64,000 nucleotides of DNA from Crossaster papposus (taxonomy: Eukaryota; Echinodermata; Asteroidea; Velatida; Solasteridae), in the NCBI GenBank assembly GCA_037893245.1, contig JBAIAA010000011.1:1-64000 (forward strand), read 5' to 3'. Below, piece after piece: positions 9,211 through 19,622 of the stretch. The notes beneath the pieces are model-generated. The model saw only the letters and a list, made by a program, of their open reading frames with translations. It did not search any database and had not been told where the DNA came from. How positions within the stretch are numbered: the first letter of the stretch is position 1; each line of letters opens with the position of its first letter. A program made the position numbers and the translations under genes.

Positions 9211-10953
9211 ATGGAGGAAAGTGTTAGTAATAAAACATGTGCATTTTCAGCCTGTGAGAAAACAAGTTCAACCATCTTGAAGAAAACCACTCGAAAACAT
9301 CTGCGAAGTAATCCACTTGTTGGAAAACAGACTCTTCAATCCAATCCAAAGGTTCATGCAAACTCCCCTGGCTTTGTTTGTGAAAAATGTGACATCATTT
9401 TCACGAGGAAAGATAGTCTAAGAAGGCATATGTTAACTAGTCACACACAACATGGCTCAGAGAAATATGTCTGCCGTGTTTGCAATGGTAGTTTTAAAAG
9501 AAAAGACCATCTGATCCGACACGAATCTATTCACCAAAAAAGAAAAACAACAAAAGTCAAACGGGATTTGAAAAACTCATTGACACAGCAATCTGTCCGA
9601 TCTAAATCAAGACGTAAATCTAAAGGTTTTGTTTGTGAAATTTGTGATGCTGTTGTGAAGACGCAATGGAGTCTTAAAAGGCACAAGTTAACCAGTCACA
9701 AAACAGAGAAACCATTTCAGTGCAGCTTGTGCAAAGCTGGCTTTATGAGAAAAGATACTTTAAGACAGCATGAGGCTATTGCTAAACACACCACTAATCT
9801 ACTTACACTTGAAAAGGAACAAGTGTTAGACAAGTCTTGCTTGGATCAGACAGTGCCCCAATCCAAAGTTATGATTCATAAGAACGCCAAAAAATTTGCT
9901 TGTGGAGTTTGTGGTACTGTTTTGAAGACACGCTACAGTTTGAAAAGGCATAAACTGTTCAGTCACACTTGTAAAAAAGGCCTTAAAAAACGTACGAAAC
10001 AATACCATTGCATGATGTGCAAGGCTACCTTCGTCCGAAAGGAGTCGTTCAAAAAGCATGAAGCAAGCTGTCATAAGCAAGCTAATACTAGAACAAAACA
10101 CTATTGTGGAAATTGTGGTATTTACTTTACCTCGGGTTCTTCTCTTAAGAGACATTTGGTACTACACAGCAATGGACAAGGCAAACAAAAAACATTTTCC
10201 TGTACTGAGTGTAAATCCTGTTTCAAAAGAAAAGAACACCTAAAGGTGCACCAAGCCATTCACACCCGTAACACATTGCTTGTCTGTAGTCTATGTGATG
10301 TTGGCTTTCTCACAAATTATCAGCTGAAACTTCATCAGAGAAAACACTTTGATAACAGAAAGGTGTACACTTGCCACATATGTGGGAAATCTTTATCGAA
10401 TTCGAGCGATTTCTCGAAACATGGTCGTATACATATGGAGAAGGAACCCATTGTTTGTGAAATCTGTTCATGCCATTTCCCCTCAAATGGCAGCCTAAAT
10501 AAACACATGTTGGTGCATTCGGATGCAAGATGCTTTGTTTGTGATATTTGTGGTAAAGATTTTAAGGTCTATTCTCATCTGAAGACTCATCAACTGGTTC
10601 ATAGCAAACAGAAACCACACCTATGTGATGTTTGCGGTAAAGGGTTCTACCAAAACTACCAGCTCTCGCAGCACAGCAGGGTTCATACCAAAGAGAAGCC
10701 ATGCTTGTGCGATACCTGTGGGAAGAAATTCTCAACTAAAGCTGGTCTTTACCTACATGAGAAATCTCACACCAAAAAGAGGCCACATGTTTGTAACATT
10801 TGTGGTGATACTTTCTTGCTAAAACATCACCTAAAAAATCACTTGGGTGCTCATACCAATCAAAGGCCTTTTGTTTGTGCAGTGTGTGATAAAGCATTCC
10901 TATTGAATCATCAGTTGCAAGCCCACATGAAAACTCATATTTATGTTGATTAA
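9211..10953 (+). CDS. C2H2 zinc-finger protein, 16 fingers (tandem paralog 2)
   Basis: A 580-codon frame starting at the ATG at 9211 (AACCATGG, a good initiation context; the frame is open a few codons further upstream but has no ATG there). It encodes 16 C2H2 fingers. Fingers 1-6 are separated by longer basic linkers and include repeated SLKRHKLTSH / SLKRHKLFSH helices, which suggests internal duplication. Fingers 8-16 match fingers 4-12 of the gene at 3063-4241 in order. It is probably a nuclear sequence-specific DNA-binding protein. It has no KRAB, ZAD, BTB or SCAN domain. Both genes lie on the + strand about 5 kb apart, so this is a local tandem duplication with extra N-terminal fingers in this copy. 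A candidate poly(A) signal AATAAA lies at 11068-11073. Confidence 0.92.
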   Translation: MEESVSNKTCAFSACEKTSSTILKKTTRKHLRSNPLVGKQTLQSNPKVHANSPGFVCEKCDIIFTRKDSLRRHMLTSHTQHGSEKYVCRVCNGSFKRKDHLIRHESIHQKRKTTKVKRDLKNSLTQQSVRSKSRRKSKGFVCEICDAVVKTQWSLKRHKLTSHKTEKPFQCSLCKAGFMRKDTLRQHEAIAKHTTNLLTLEKEQVLDKSCLDQTVPQSKVMIHKNAKKFACGVCGTVLKTRYSLKRHKLFSHTCKKGLKKRTKQYHCMMCKATFVRKESFKKHEASCHKQANTRTKHYCGNCGIYFTSGSSLKRHLVLHSNGQGKQKTFSCTECKSCFKRKEHLKVHQAIHTRNTLLVCSLCDVGFLTNYQLKLHQRKHFDNRKVYTCHICGKSLSNSSDFSKHGRIHMEKEPIVCEICSCHFPSNGSLNKHMLVHSDARCFVCDICGKDFKVYSHLKTHQLVHSKQKPHLCDVCGKGFYQNYQLSQHSRVHTKEKPCLCDTCGKKFSTKAGLYLHEKSHTKKRPHVCNICGDTFLLKHHLKNHLGAHTNQRPFVCAVCDKAFLLNHQLQAHMKTHIYVD

Positions 10954-11067
10954 TAGTTATAGACTTTGTATAGGAACAGAAAAGGGCACTTTGTGATGAA
11001 TTACGGCTGGGAAACATTGCCCAATACAGCTTATATTAAGTTATTGCATATTTCTAATGTCAAACGA

Positions 11068-11073
11068 AATAAA
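11068..11073 (+). terminator. Candidate polyadenylation signal of the second zinc-finger gene
   Basis: AATAAA lies 115 bp after the stop codon in AT-rich sequence. It is the first canonical signal downstream of the gene. Confidence 0.45.
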
Positions 11074-11342
11074 ATGAGCAGGATATGTTTTATTCACATA
11101 CAATTCAGGTTTTGCGAAGTGGAATGAATATAAACTTTAATTAAAAAGCACAAACTAACTTGCATTTGTCTTTATTGTGTAGCATAGACTATTAAGTTTG
11201 TTTGTTTGTGATCTCAGGACAAATAGCCGTGATTCATTTCTAACACCTGTGTTCTCACAATGTATCTAGAACAGCAGTGTGGCTTGATAGGAGATTTGCA
11301 ATTTACATGTTTTTACCCAAATGTACAGTTGGTGCAGCTTAA

Positions 11343-11550
11343 CCAGTTCGCGCCGGAGGACGTATTATACACACAAAGTTTTTCCGAGATTCGAAGAAGA
11401 TGACGCATAAACACGCCACGAGCAAGGCCGACAATTTAATGGGTGTGTTTCCCGATACCATCGGCCTGAACCCGCTTCGGATCGAGTTTCGTTAAAGACA
11501 ATCCCGCGCCTCGGCTCTGTGAATGTTACAATAATCCCGGCGCGACCTGG
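11343..11550. mobile_element. TTAA-flanked MITE, family 1, copy 3
   Basis: A 208-bp element between TTAA 11339-11342 and TTAA 11551-11554. Its ends are CCAGTTCGCGCCGG and CCGGCGCGACCTGG. The internal segment CATAAACACGCCACGAGCAA matches copy 1. Confidence 0.85.
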
Positions 11551-11966
11551 TTAAGGGGAAAGGTTGGCGATTGCAAATTGTGTTAGTTTTCAATTAAACA
11601 GCCCTACCAATATTTATAAGGCATTATGACGTAACAATTAGTTTCCATGTGCTTTCCTATCGGAGTCGGGTGGGGGACGAGATTCACCATGCTCCCATGG
11701 GAAAGTGCACATGTAAACAGAGTGATAGGCCTATTAAAAGAATGTTTCATGGTTTTAAAAAACACTTTACAAGATTTTGTGTATATATTTGAGTTTTTTG
11801 TGTATATATTTGAATTGTACTGAATTGTATAATTGACAGCCAGTGCAATGAAAGATTAGGTTTTTTTTCTAAAACTTTAAACGACGAGAATTGATCATGA
11901 TTCAGTTGATAATGTTCACAATTTGGTTTTATTTGTGTATTATAAAATAAAAGATTGTATCCTCAT

Positions 11967-12165
11967 TGAGTGATCCCCACAATGTCGCTTCCCAGGTTGT
12001 ATTGTGATTGGGAGTGATCCCTGCTCACACGGAATTCTGGTGTTTATGACCAGCGCCGGAGCGCCCTCGAACAAAGATACTGACAATTTGGAAGACCGCT
12101 GTCATAATTGTTAGAGCATCAGTCCGGTATTCCGGAGGTCGCAGGTTCGAGTCCCGCCTTGTAAT
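11967..12165 (+). repeat. Composite repeat with tRNA-like segment, copy 2
   Basis: A diverged copy of 1935-2207. It shares GAGTGATCCCCACAAT, CTCGAACAAAGATAC and the tRNA-like tail with a B box (GCAGGTTCGAGTCC). The left part is truncated and in the opposite order relative to the hairpin of copy 1. It is not a functional tRNA. Confidence 0.5.
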
Positions 12166-12169
12166 TGTT

Positions 12170-13734
12170 TTTGTTCACTTGGAAATGTGTTTTTATTCAT
12201 ACAGGGTGATTTTTTGTTAAAGCGGAACCCCAAAAACAAAGAAAATATAAAAACACGTATGAATCACAACAATTATTTATGAATTATTAAACTGCTTGTA
12301 ATTATGAACATTAATTATATGTCTCTATTGTTAAAATCTCGGTTCGTTCAAAAATGCGATTTTCAAGAAGTGTAGTTACAATTGTCTTAAAACTTTACCA
12401 ACAATTTGTTAATATTTCAAATTATTTTCTAAAATAGTCTTTAAACAAAAAGTAGATTTTATAAATCCTCTTGTTTATCTAAATCCCTGTAAGGGCTGTG
12501 CTTCGGCAGGCTTTTCAAAATCAAAATAACAAATGCTGACGTTCATTTGTTTGACGCAACTGATTTTAGCCTTAGGGTGATTTTATTTAAATAGTAATAA
12601 CTTTTTAACGGACGGAGCAATTGAAATACAATTCTGACTAAAAAGTAGTTTAATAAATGGGCTTCCACTTCATAGTAAATATTGCTCTCTTCAAACGGTC
12701 TTCAGTAACATGTTACTGAGCTCACCCATCGTGGTGGACACACCCTTGACCAGATTATAACTCGCAATATCGAACAGATAGTGAGTAATGTCCATGTACG
12801 GCCAGGCCTCGCGGACCACCTCTCGGCTACAAGTTTGCGAAAATCTAATGCTGGAAAAAAAACTTTCTTGGAAATCAACCACTACTCGTAGACTAAGAGA
12901 CATTGACACGAATGTGACCATCTACGACAAAAGGGCTGTGAAGTCGCCAGAGTTTATTTTGAGAAAAGTACCATTAATATATGTGAACAACAATAAAAAA
13001 CAAAGAATGTTCATATTCAGTGTTACTTTTATTTATTTATTTTTTACTTTATTATCCGACTCTCACGGCCAAAAAGGTCGAATTGCGGTTCGATGTACAG
13101 TAAAATATACAGTAAAATAAAAGGGAAAAAAATATTACAAGAAGTTTAAAAAAGACTTAATAAGGATGTACTATTAAATATAAAAATGACATTTGTTAAA
13201 AAATGTTATCAAACATGATGACAAATCCATGAACACAATATACCACAATGTATCTCATCTGTTGTTCAATGCTCTCAATGGTCAAGTTTGCATATTGAGC
13301 AATTTGGTAAGGTATGGAATTTATTTATTTATTTATTAGATAATTTCTCAGGCAATATAAAATATGTAACAATTAAATAATTCAGTTACAATAAATTGCA
13401 CCATATGCAGGCCTGAAGGGTTGCCTAAAAAGCTATAAAAACTTATCGAGAAGCTCTCCAACTACAATATTACAATTTAGCACGAAACACAAAACAAACA
13501 AAAACAACAAACAACAAACAAACACAAGCACACCCCCACAGGACACAAAAAGCATGGAAAACAAATACCCCAACACCCCCAAACAAACCGACAGCCAGAC
13601 AGACAGAAAAAAAAGCCAAACAAACAAAACAAACACCCCTATACCTTAACAAACACTTCAACAAAGCTTAATATACAAACTTCCCCGCAAATCCACATCA
13701 TATTAAGAATACAGTCTTACATGTATTCTTAATA
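12170..13734. other. Intergenic, low-complexity
   Basis: It holds TTTA microsatellites near 13030 and 13318 and an AAACA-rich tract at about 13480-13640 that produces hydrophobic shadow frames on the - strand. No gene is recognised. Confidence 0.45.
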
Positions 13735-14577
13735 GTAGGCCCCTAATCACGGTTAGGTGATTAAGTTAAGAAATTAAGTTTCCCACTGTAACATCTCTAT
13801 TAGAACAGACGAACACTTTTTTTATTTGTAAATTTAAAATAAAATGTTTGTATTCAAGTCACGCTTCTAGTGGTTGGTTTCTTCCAGTCGGTTTTATAAC
13901 AGCCACGCACACATTGCGCAAGATTCAGGTTTTAAAAAACGTCGGTTAATTTAATAGCGGCACAAAGGTTTGTGTTTCCCGCTAGAGGTTTTTTAGGGTT
14001 ACTACAGAATGGAGCATCTTCTTAATTTTCTTCGTGCGGTGTACAGCCGCTTGGTTGAATAATAAAGTATTGATTTTGGTTACCGTTTTAAGAATATAGG
14101 TTAAAGTCATTGCCTAATTTTAATATCTACCATATTACAGGAAACGTTACCTATTATACAGTCTTTAGGAGGCATGGTTGCCCTTGTTTGTGTCTAGGCG
14201 ACACAGAAGGGGGGGGGGGGATGTACGGGGGTCAAGGTAGATGTAGTGCAGTACGTATACCATGATTGATATTTAAGTTTTCTTTTATATATGCCATCGA
14301 AGAAATCTTTTAATTGTGATCAGAGCTCAGCTCCGTCTACTGCCTGAATAATAACAAAATATAGGTGACGTCAGACTTTGGTGCTCTATTGTTAAGGAAT
14401 TGGTTGGCCTAATATGGCGAGTGGCGACTTCACTTTCAACATCAATCGGGTGATGAAAGGTAGTATCTTTACACAAGGATAAATAAATTCTTTATTAATA
14501 ATTAGTGCAGACCAAGATCACTTAATATACTTGTACTCGGCTCGGGTGGACTATCAAACAAAAACTAACCAATCAGA
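13735..14577 (+). repeat. Long dispersed repeat, copy A (inverted copy at 63283-63921)
   Basis: It shares extended similarity with the inverse of 63283-63921, including GTGGTTGGTTTCTTCCAGTC, ATGGCGAGTGGCGACTTCAC and CTCTAGCGGGAAACACAAAC on the opposite strand. This copy is about 200 bp longer because of extra sequence at about 14128-14358, which includes a G tract at 14208-14219. Function unknown. Confidence 0.75.
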
Positions 14578-16325
14578 AGACGAAACTGCAGCGTTTCTTA
14601 GCGCCGCGCACAGCGCCTACTTAATAGTCGGTGGTCCGCTGTAGCTCTCCAGAGGCGAGTAGGCGTACTTTGGGAAGGCCGCATGATTATTTCATCAACT
14701 GATTTTCGATCGTTGTATCGTTTATGACCACGTTTCAGGCTTAAGTGCATGTTGCCATGGGGTGTGGTGGGGCTACGTGTGTGTGTGCGTGTGTAATGAC
14801 CGGCAATCGTGGTCGTCGGACAAAAGAATTGGGAGTCAAACAATGGGTCCACGATTGACAAAACGTCCACGATCTTTTCCCGTGTACAAATCCTATGGCG
14901 ATCATCAAAAAACGTTAGAGTATAAACAAAAGAGGGAAGACGGTCGGACAATACCCCGTCCACGATCGAAGGCCATTACACACTTGTGTGTGTGTGTGGG
15001 GGGGGGGGGGGGGGGGGGGGGGGGTCGTTGGTAGGTGGGGGTCTAATTCGACAAACAAATACTGAGGGAAGGAAATTGTTTATAATAATTGAAGATGTTA
15101 TCTTCAATGGACACCCCCCCCCCTCGACGAGGGCTTTCCCGCCAAATAGTCACTGCCAAATGCTACTTCGACCAAAAGCTGCAGATATTACTCCAGTTTA
15201 CAAGTTCCATCCCAAGAGTAGAAAACCCAATCTCAAAATAAGGCACTTCCAACCCAAGAGTGGGTAAATCACCAAAGAGAATACCGTTTCGTGAACATTG
15301 AGCCGGCCGTACAGCTAGAAGCACAAGCGGTACTTGACCTTCAAAGATAGCATCCCGAAATTGTCTTCCGAAGCTTGTTCTTGTCTGCTACGACTATTGT
15401 AAACAACAACAAAAACATTTTTAAATCCCCGCCAGCTTGACTGCAAGGAGGCGTCCTTTTTGAATTATAGGGTGCACTAGCCTAATTCAAGTCTCATTGA
15501 AAACAGTGTAAAATCAACAATGTTCAGGACCATTTTTCATGCACACCGACATCACTGGGGTTTCTAAAAAACAATCAGATTATTGTCTTGGTCTTTATCT
15601 TTCCATTTCCTTTAGCCAATTACATTTTTTAATATTCACACCAAAAGAAACTCACCTCCCGAAAAGTGATACTTCCCGAGCCTGCAAGCGGCCATTTTAT
15701 AAATGGCACCCCTCCACATTCTAGGGCAATTAGGACCAATTTTTAAACCGTCATTTTATCAAGTCTGCCCTCAGATTGAAGCTCAAAAACCAGGGAGTTG
15801 ATCCCATGCTATTTGTACACAATCCCACATTTTTTTAAACCAAATGGCCGACTTTTTCAAAAAAAAATGGGGGGGGGGGGGGGGGGGTGGGGCGGGGGCA
15901 CATTCCATGCTAATGAAACCGCGTAGAAATTCTCTCTTCAATTAGGGTAGTGCACCCTTCACGTATCGCTTCGAATACCACTTTAAAATGGTGGACAGGA
16001 ATATGCCTCTATACTTCACGTGAACGTCGATCGAAGACTATGAAAGTTGGAAGTGAAGACATTTTAAGTAAAGACTTCTCGATCAGACTTGAGACATTGT
16101 GATAATTCTTCGTATGTTATCTGCCGTTTCCATGTATGTGTTTGGAGGTGTCAATATATACTCGATTTGTTATGATTCACCGTGTACGGTAGCCTAAATT
16201 AGTAGTTTGAAAAAATCCAACCTGTTGGATTTTCAATCAATCCTGTGCTTTTTGGAGGACTACTGCTGCATGTATGAGGGTGAGTTTTATGTGAAGAAGT
16301 TCTGATATGTGGGAGGTATTACTTA
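14578..16325. other. Intergenic with G-homopolymer tracts
   Basis: Runs of G occur at about 14999-15022 and 15871-15896, the first directly after a GT microsatellite. A 121-codon - strand frame (14598-14963) has no recognised domain. No gene is supported. Confidence 0.45.
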
Positions 16326-16489
16326 GGTAATAACAGTGCGAGGACCCGGTTATCACTGCGTGATAATGACCGGATTGGGGATGACCGCTGGTAATGGATC
16401 GAGCCGAAGGAGAGGTCCATTACCAGCGGTCATCCTCCAAACCGGTCATTATCACGCAGTAATAACCGGGTCCTCGCACTGTTATTACC
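16326..16489. repeat. Near-perfect 164-bp hairpin element
   Basis: Arms of about 70 bp start GGTAATAACAGTGCGAGGAC and end with the inverse, with only a few mismatches. A short loop includes GAGCCGAAGGAG. The structure fits a foldback MITE. The same loop motif GAGCCGAAGG recurs at about 17177. Confidence 0.75.
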
Positions 16490-16643
16490 TTTACATTTTA
16501 AACGAGAAATATTGTGAAAATGCCCCAAATTTTGTGACTTTTCTTTCGGCGATATTTCAACCGTTTTGTGTTCATGTTTAGGGGCCATGTTTTAGCTTAT
16601 GCATGGTACCCATGTGTTGTTATTATAACCCACACTCTGAGAC

Positions 16644-16898
16644 CTGGGCCCAATTTCTTGGCTCTGCTTACCGTTAGCGAAAAATCCCTGCTTACTATAG
16701 CAGAAAATTCGGTGCTTACGGTAAACGTATTTCACGCGTTAGCAAGGAATTTTGGTCTCTGAGCATGCGTACAACCCGTAACTAAGGATTCTGTGCTTAC
16801 GGGGTGAGCATATAATTTTTCTGCTATCGCGGTTAGCGGAAAATGGTGACCGTAAGCGAGGAATTCTGCGGTTAACAGAGCCAAGAAATTGGGCCCAG
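16644..16898. mobile_element. MITE with CTGGGCCCAATTTC termini
   Basis: A 255-bp element with inverted ends CTGGGCCCAATTTCTTGG / CCAAGAAATTGGGCCCAG. The body carries many short GCTTACGGT-like subrepeats in both orientations. No coding sequence. Confidence 0.75.
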
Positions 16899-16899
16899 A

Positions 16900-18332
16900 A
16901 TAGCTGACTACTGATGCCCACCGTGTATAGCAACGCGCTAGCGTTAACAGACGACACGCGCATTTTGAAAAATGCCGAGCGTATAGTTACAAACGTTCTA
17001 CGCGTACATTTTATAGCGCGCAGTATCAAGATTTGACGCGTCCTTGTTACAAGTTACCGTAGAACTGTTGCATTCGGCCAATCATAGGCTTACATAATAA
17101 GGGAATAAATGTGTGTTCGGGAGGTTTTAACCACTCTGTTTAATACCGCTTGGAGTCTGGGTGCTGATAATTACCCGAGCCGAAGGCGAGGGTAATTATT
17201 AATATTCATAAATACCTTTTTTGTAAAATTCAGCCAAAAAAGCCCCGAAAATCACGGCAAATTGTCGCAAGTAAATTTCGGTGTTTCGCCATTCCGTGTG
17301 TTTTCCCCTATCCATGTTCACGGGCCACTGTCAAATGACATGTTTCCGCCTCTGTCGCTCTACGTCACAATACATGCAATAAAGCGTATTTACCATTGAT
17401 CTCCATTATATAGACTGGATAGGCCTCCGCGTCTAAATGGCGTACGCGCGCGTGTTTTTTTCAAAGGGAAAAGAACGAACGTGACGCGACCGCGTTTGTG
17501 CACGACTTATGGAATTTGTTTAAAAAGTGGAAGACTTTTTTTCCTAAATTCGTCATATTTGGAGGAAAACAGGATTTTGGACCCGAATGGTTCAAAATAG
17601 ATAAGAACAATGGTCTGCGCAGCAGTGAAGTGCCCGGAGAAGGATGTCCATTGAGTTGTCCATGTGCAGGGGCTACTTTTGTTGCCAACTGGTTTTAAAC
17701 ACTTCTAGCCATGTCTTTATCGTCCGTTTAAAACCGGCCACGTGACGGGCTCTCGACCAATAGGAATGCCTAAACTGTCCTAGGTATTTATGAATGCTGG
17801 TTCAGGGAACATTTATTCGCTTCTTCTTGAAACCCATGATATTACCACCTGATAATCCACTCCACGTGATCGAGTCTCGACCAATCAGAAGCCAGCAACT
17901 CTCCTAGGTGTTTATTAATTTATTCACTAATTCGCAGCTCAAACGTGAATAAAATATTTTCTATCACGCCAATCCGCCTAAACCCCCGCCCCGACCTGAA
18001 AAAAAGAACATGTTAATGCAATACCAATGGGTAACATCGTTCTTCGGCGACGAGCTACAAACGGACCGATACGTGTCCGCCATCTCAAGTGACAAAGAAC
18101 GGGAAGTATGCATGAAGTTATACATTTCTCAGAAATCTTCTTGATTTATAATGCCAATATATTGAAATTAACATACAATCGCAACTGTTATTATTTTGCG
18201 AGGTCAAATAATCGAAAATACTAGTAAGACAGGTACTTTTAAGGTGTACTTTATGGCAAAAATATCCTCTGATTGCCGGCTATGGAATAATAATGTTTAA
18301 GCGCCTTGCATCAAACAAAATTAATACTGTAT
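16900..18332. other. Intergenic with a diverged direct repeat
   Basis: Two similar blocks of about 60 bp (about 17739-17798 and 17862-17921) share CCACGTGA, TCTCGACCAAT and TCCTAGGT followed by TTTAT. Each carries a CACGTG E-box and a CCAAT motif. A 66-codon + frame at 17498-17698 has no recognised domain. Otherwise nothing supportable. Confidence 0.4.
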
Positions 18333-19304
18333 TTATAAACCTAGATTCATTGACACAGTTAATTGGTTCTGTAAAGATTCTTTTACATATCCGTCCTTAG
18401 AACTTTCTGAGCGCCATCTACCATGTTTTTTCAACAACCTGTCTGGCACACCCACAGCAGCAGCTGCTGTGGCTCCACCTGAACGTAGGCTATGCAGACC
18501 GAACTTTGTTGGGTCTACTCACATCTCCTTCAGAGCTTCTTTGAAAATCTGTCTGCACCTGGAGTACGAGAGCTGACCTTTTCTTAACTTATGAGCTTTG
18601 ATAGATTTTATATACACAACTGGTCTGAATAAAAATCCTTCCGTAAACTCTGTGATCTTAGCCAAATCCACATATTTCAATAACATGTTTACCGGGCAAA
18701 TGGCAGTTCCCGTCTTGGCAATGTAAACCCAAGAACCTTCTTTATATTGATCAGTCTTACTTTTAGTGAGAAAGATCCTAATAAAGGACGAATGAATGTC
18801 CACGTCACATTCTCTGATGTTAACAAGTTCGTCATTACGTAAAAAACCTGCAAAGGAAATTAAGCACATTGCGCAGAGTCGAATGTGCATTAAATTGTTT
18901 GTCAATCCAAACTTATCAACAATTTTTCTTAAAAGTTCTGAAGTAACAGGGTCTTTCTTGCATATAGGCTTGGCGGACAGACGCTTTAAACCTTCCAAAA
19001 TTAAACGTAAGAATTTTCTATCACTTGAATTTTCTGCAACATTTGGATTGCAATCATGATGCCACTTAATACTGTAGAATATTCCTTCTATTCTCGAAAA
19101 TGGTGCGTTTTCTTTAAATAATTCCATAAAAAACCTTGCTACATCTTCTGATTTTGCTGGAAGAGCCAAGACCTTGTTTTCCACACACCAATGCTGCCAG
19201 GTGGCAAAGCATCTCTCATATTTGAGTACTGTCTTAGGTGCCCTCGAAACTTTCAGAACCTCTTGTAGTAAGTGCGTGTGGCTTCTTTCTGTGTTGATTA
19301 AAAA
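18333..19304 (-). pseudogene. DIRS tyrosine recombinase (stop-interrupted)
   Basis: Open from 19304 to a TGA at 18519-18521, then open again in the same frame to 18333. The first catalytic arginine lies in AGFLRNDELV. The HxxR motif is in GLHSLRSGGATAAA, just after the internal stop, and the candidate tyrosine is in KDGYVKES near the end. The stop lies in a KEM-stop-VDP context and probably replaced a glycine or arginine codon by one substitution. Such YRs circularise and integrate the cDNA of DIRS elements. This copy is presumably inactive. Confidence 0.85.
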
Positions 19305-19622
19305 TCACCTGAATTAATAACGTTATTGAACTACAGAACACAGGATTCTGATATAGACCACAAGATGACAACATTAATCACATGTTATGATGTCCAACAA
19401 ACTTATCAATTAACGGTTTACTGGCCGTACACAATTGGTTTGCATCTCGGCCACAGTCAAGCGACAATTACGTTCAGGCTAATTTCAAGCGACGTCTGTG
19501 AGAGCTACCAAGCGGAATTACTACTCTCCATAGGGCCACATCATGTGAACACTCTAAATGAGCCAAGCGGCTTTGCCAGCCATGACTGGCGAGCATCAAT
19601 GCTGTTTTAATTATCAGACGTG

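Noticed and set aside
13433-13664. Two hydrophobic membrane-protein-like frames on the - strand
   Set aside because: They arise from an AAACA-rich low-complexity tract; no other coding signal.
14720-14760. Shared ATGACCACGTTTCAGG / ATGTTGCCATG string with 34591-34632 as a conserved exon
   Set aside because: Only about 35 bp are shared and the flanks differ; most likely a fragment of a dispersed repeat.
14598-14963. 121-codon - strand frame
   Set aside because: No recognised domain, overlaps GT microsatellite sequence and an alternative + frame of similar length.
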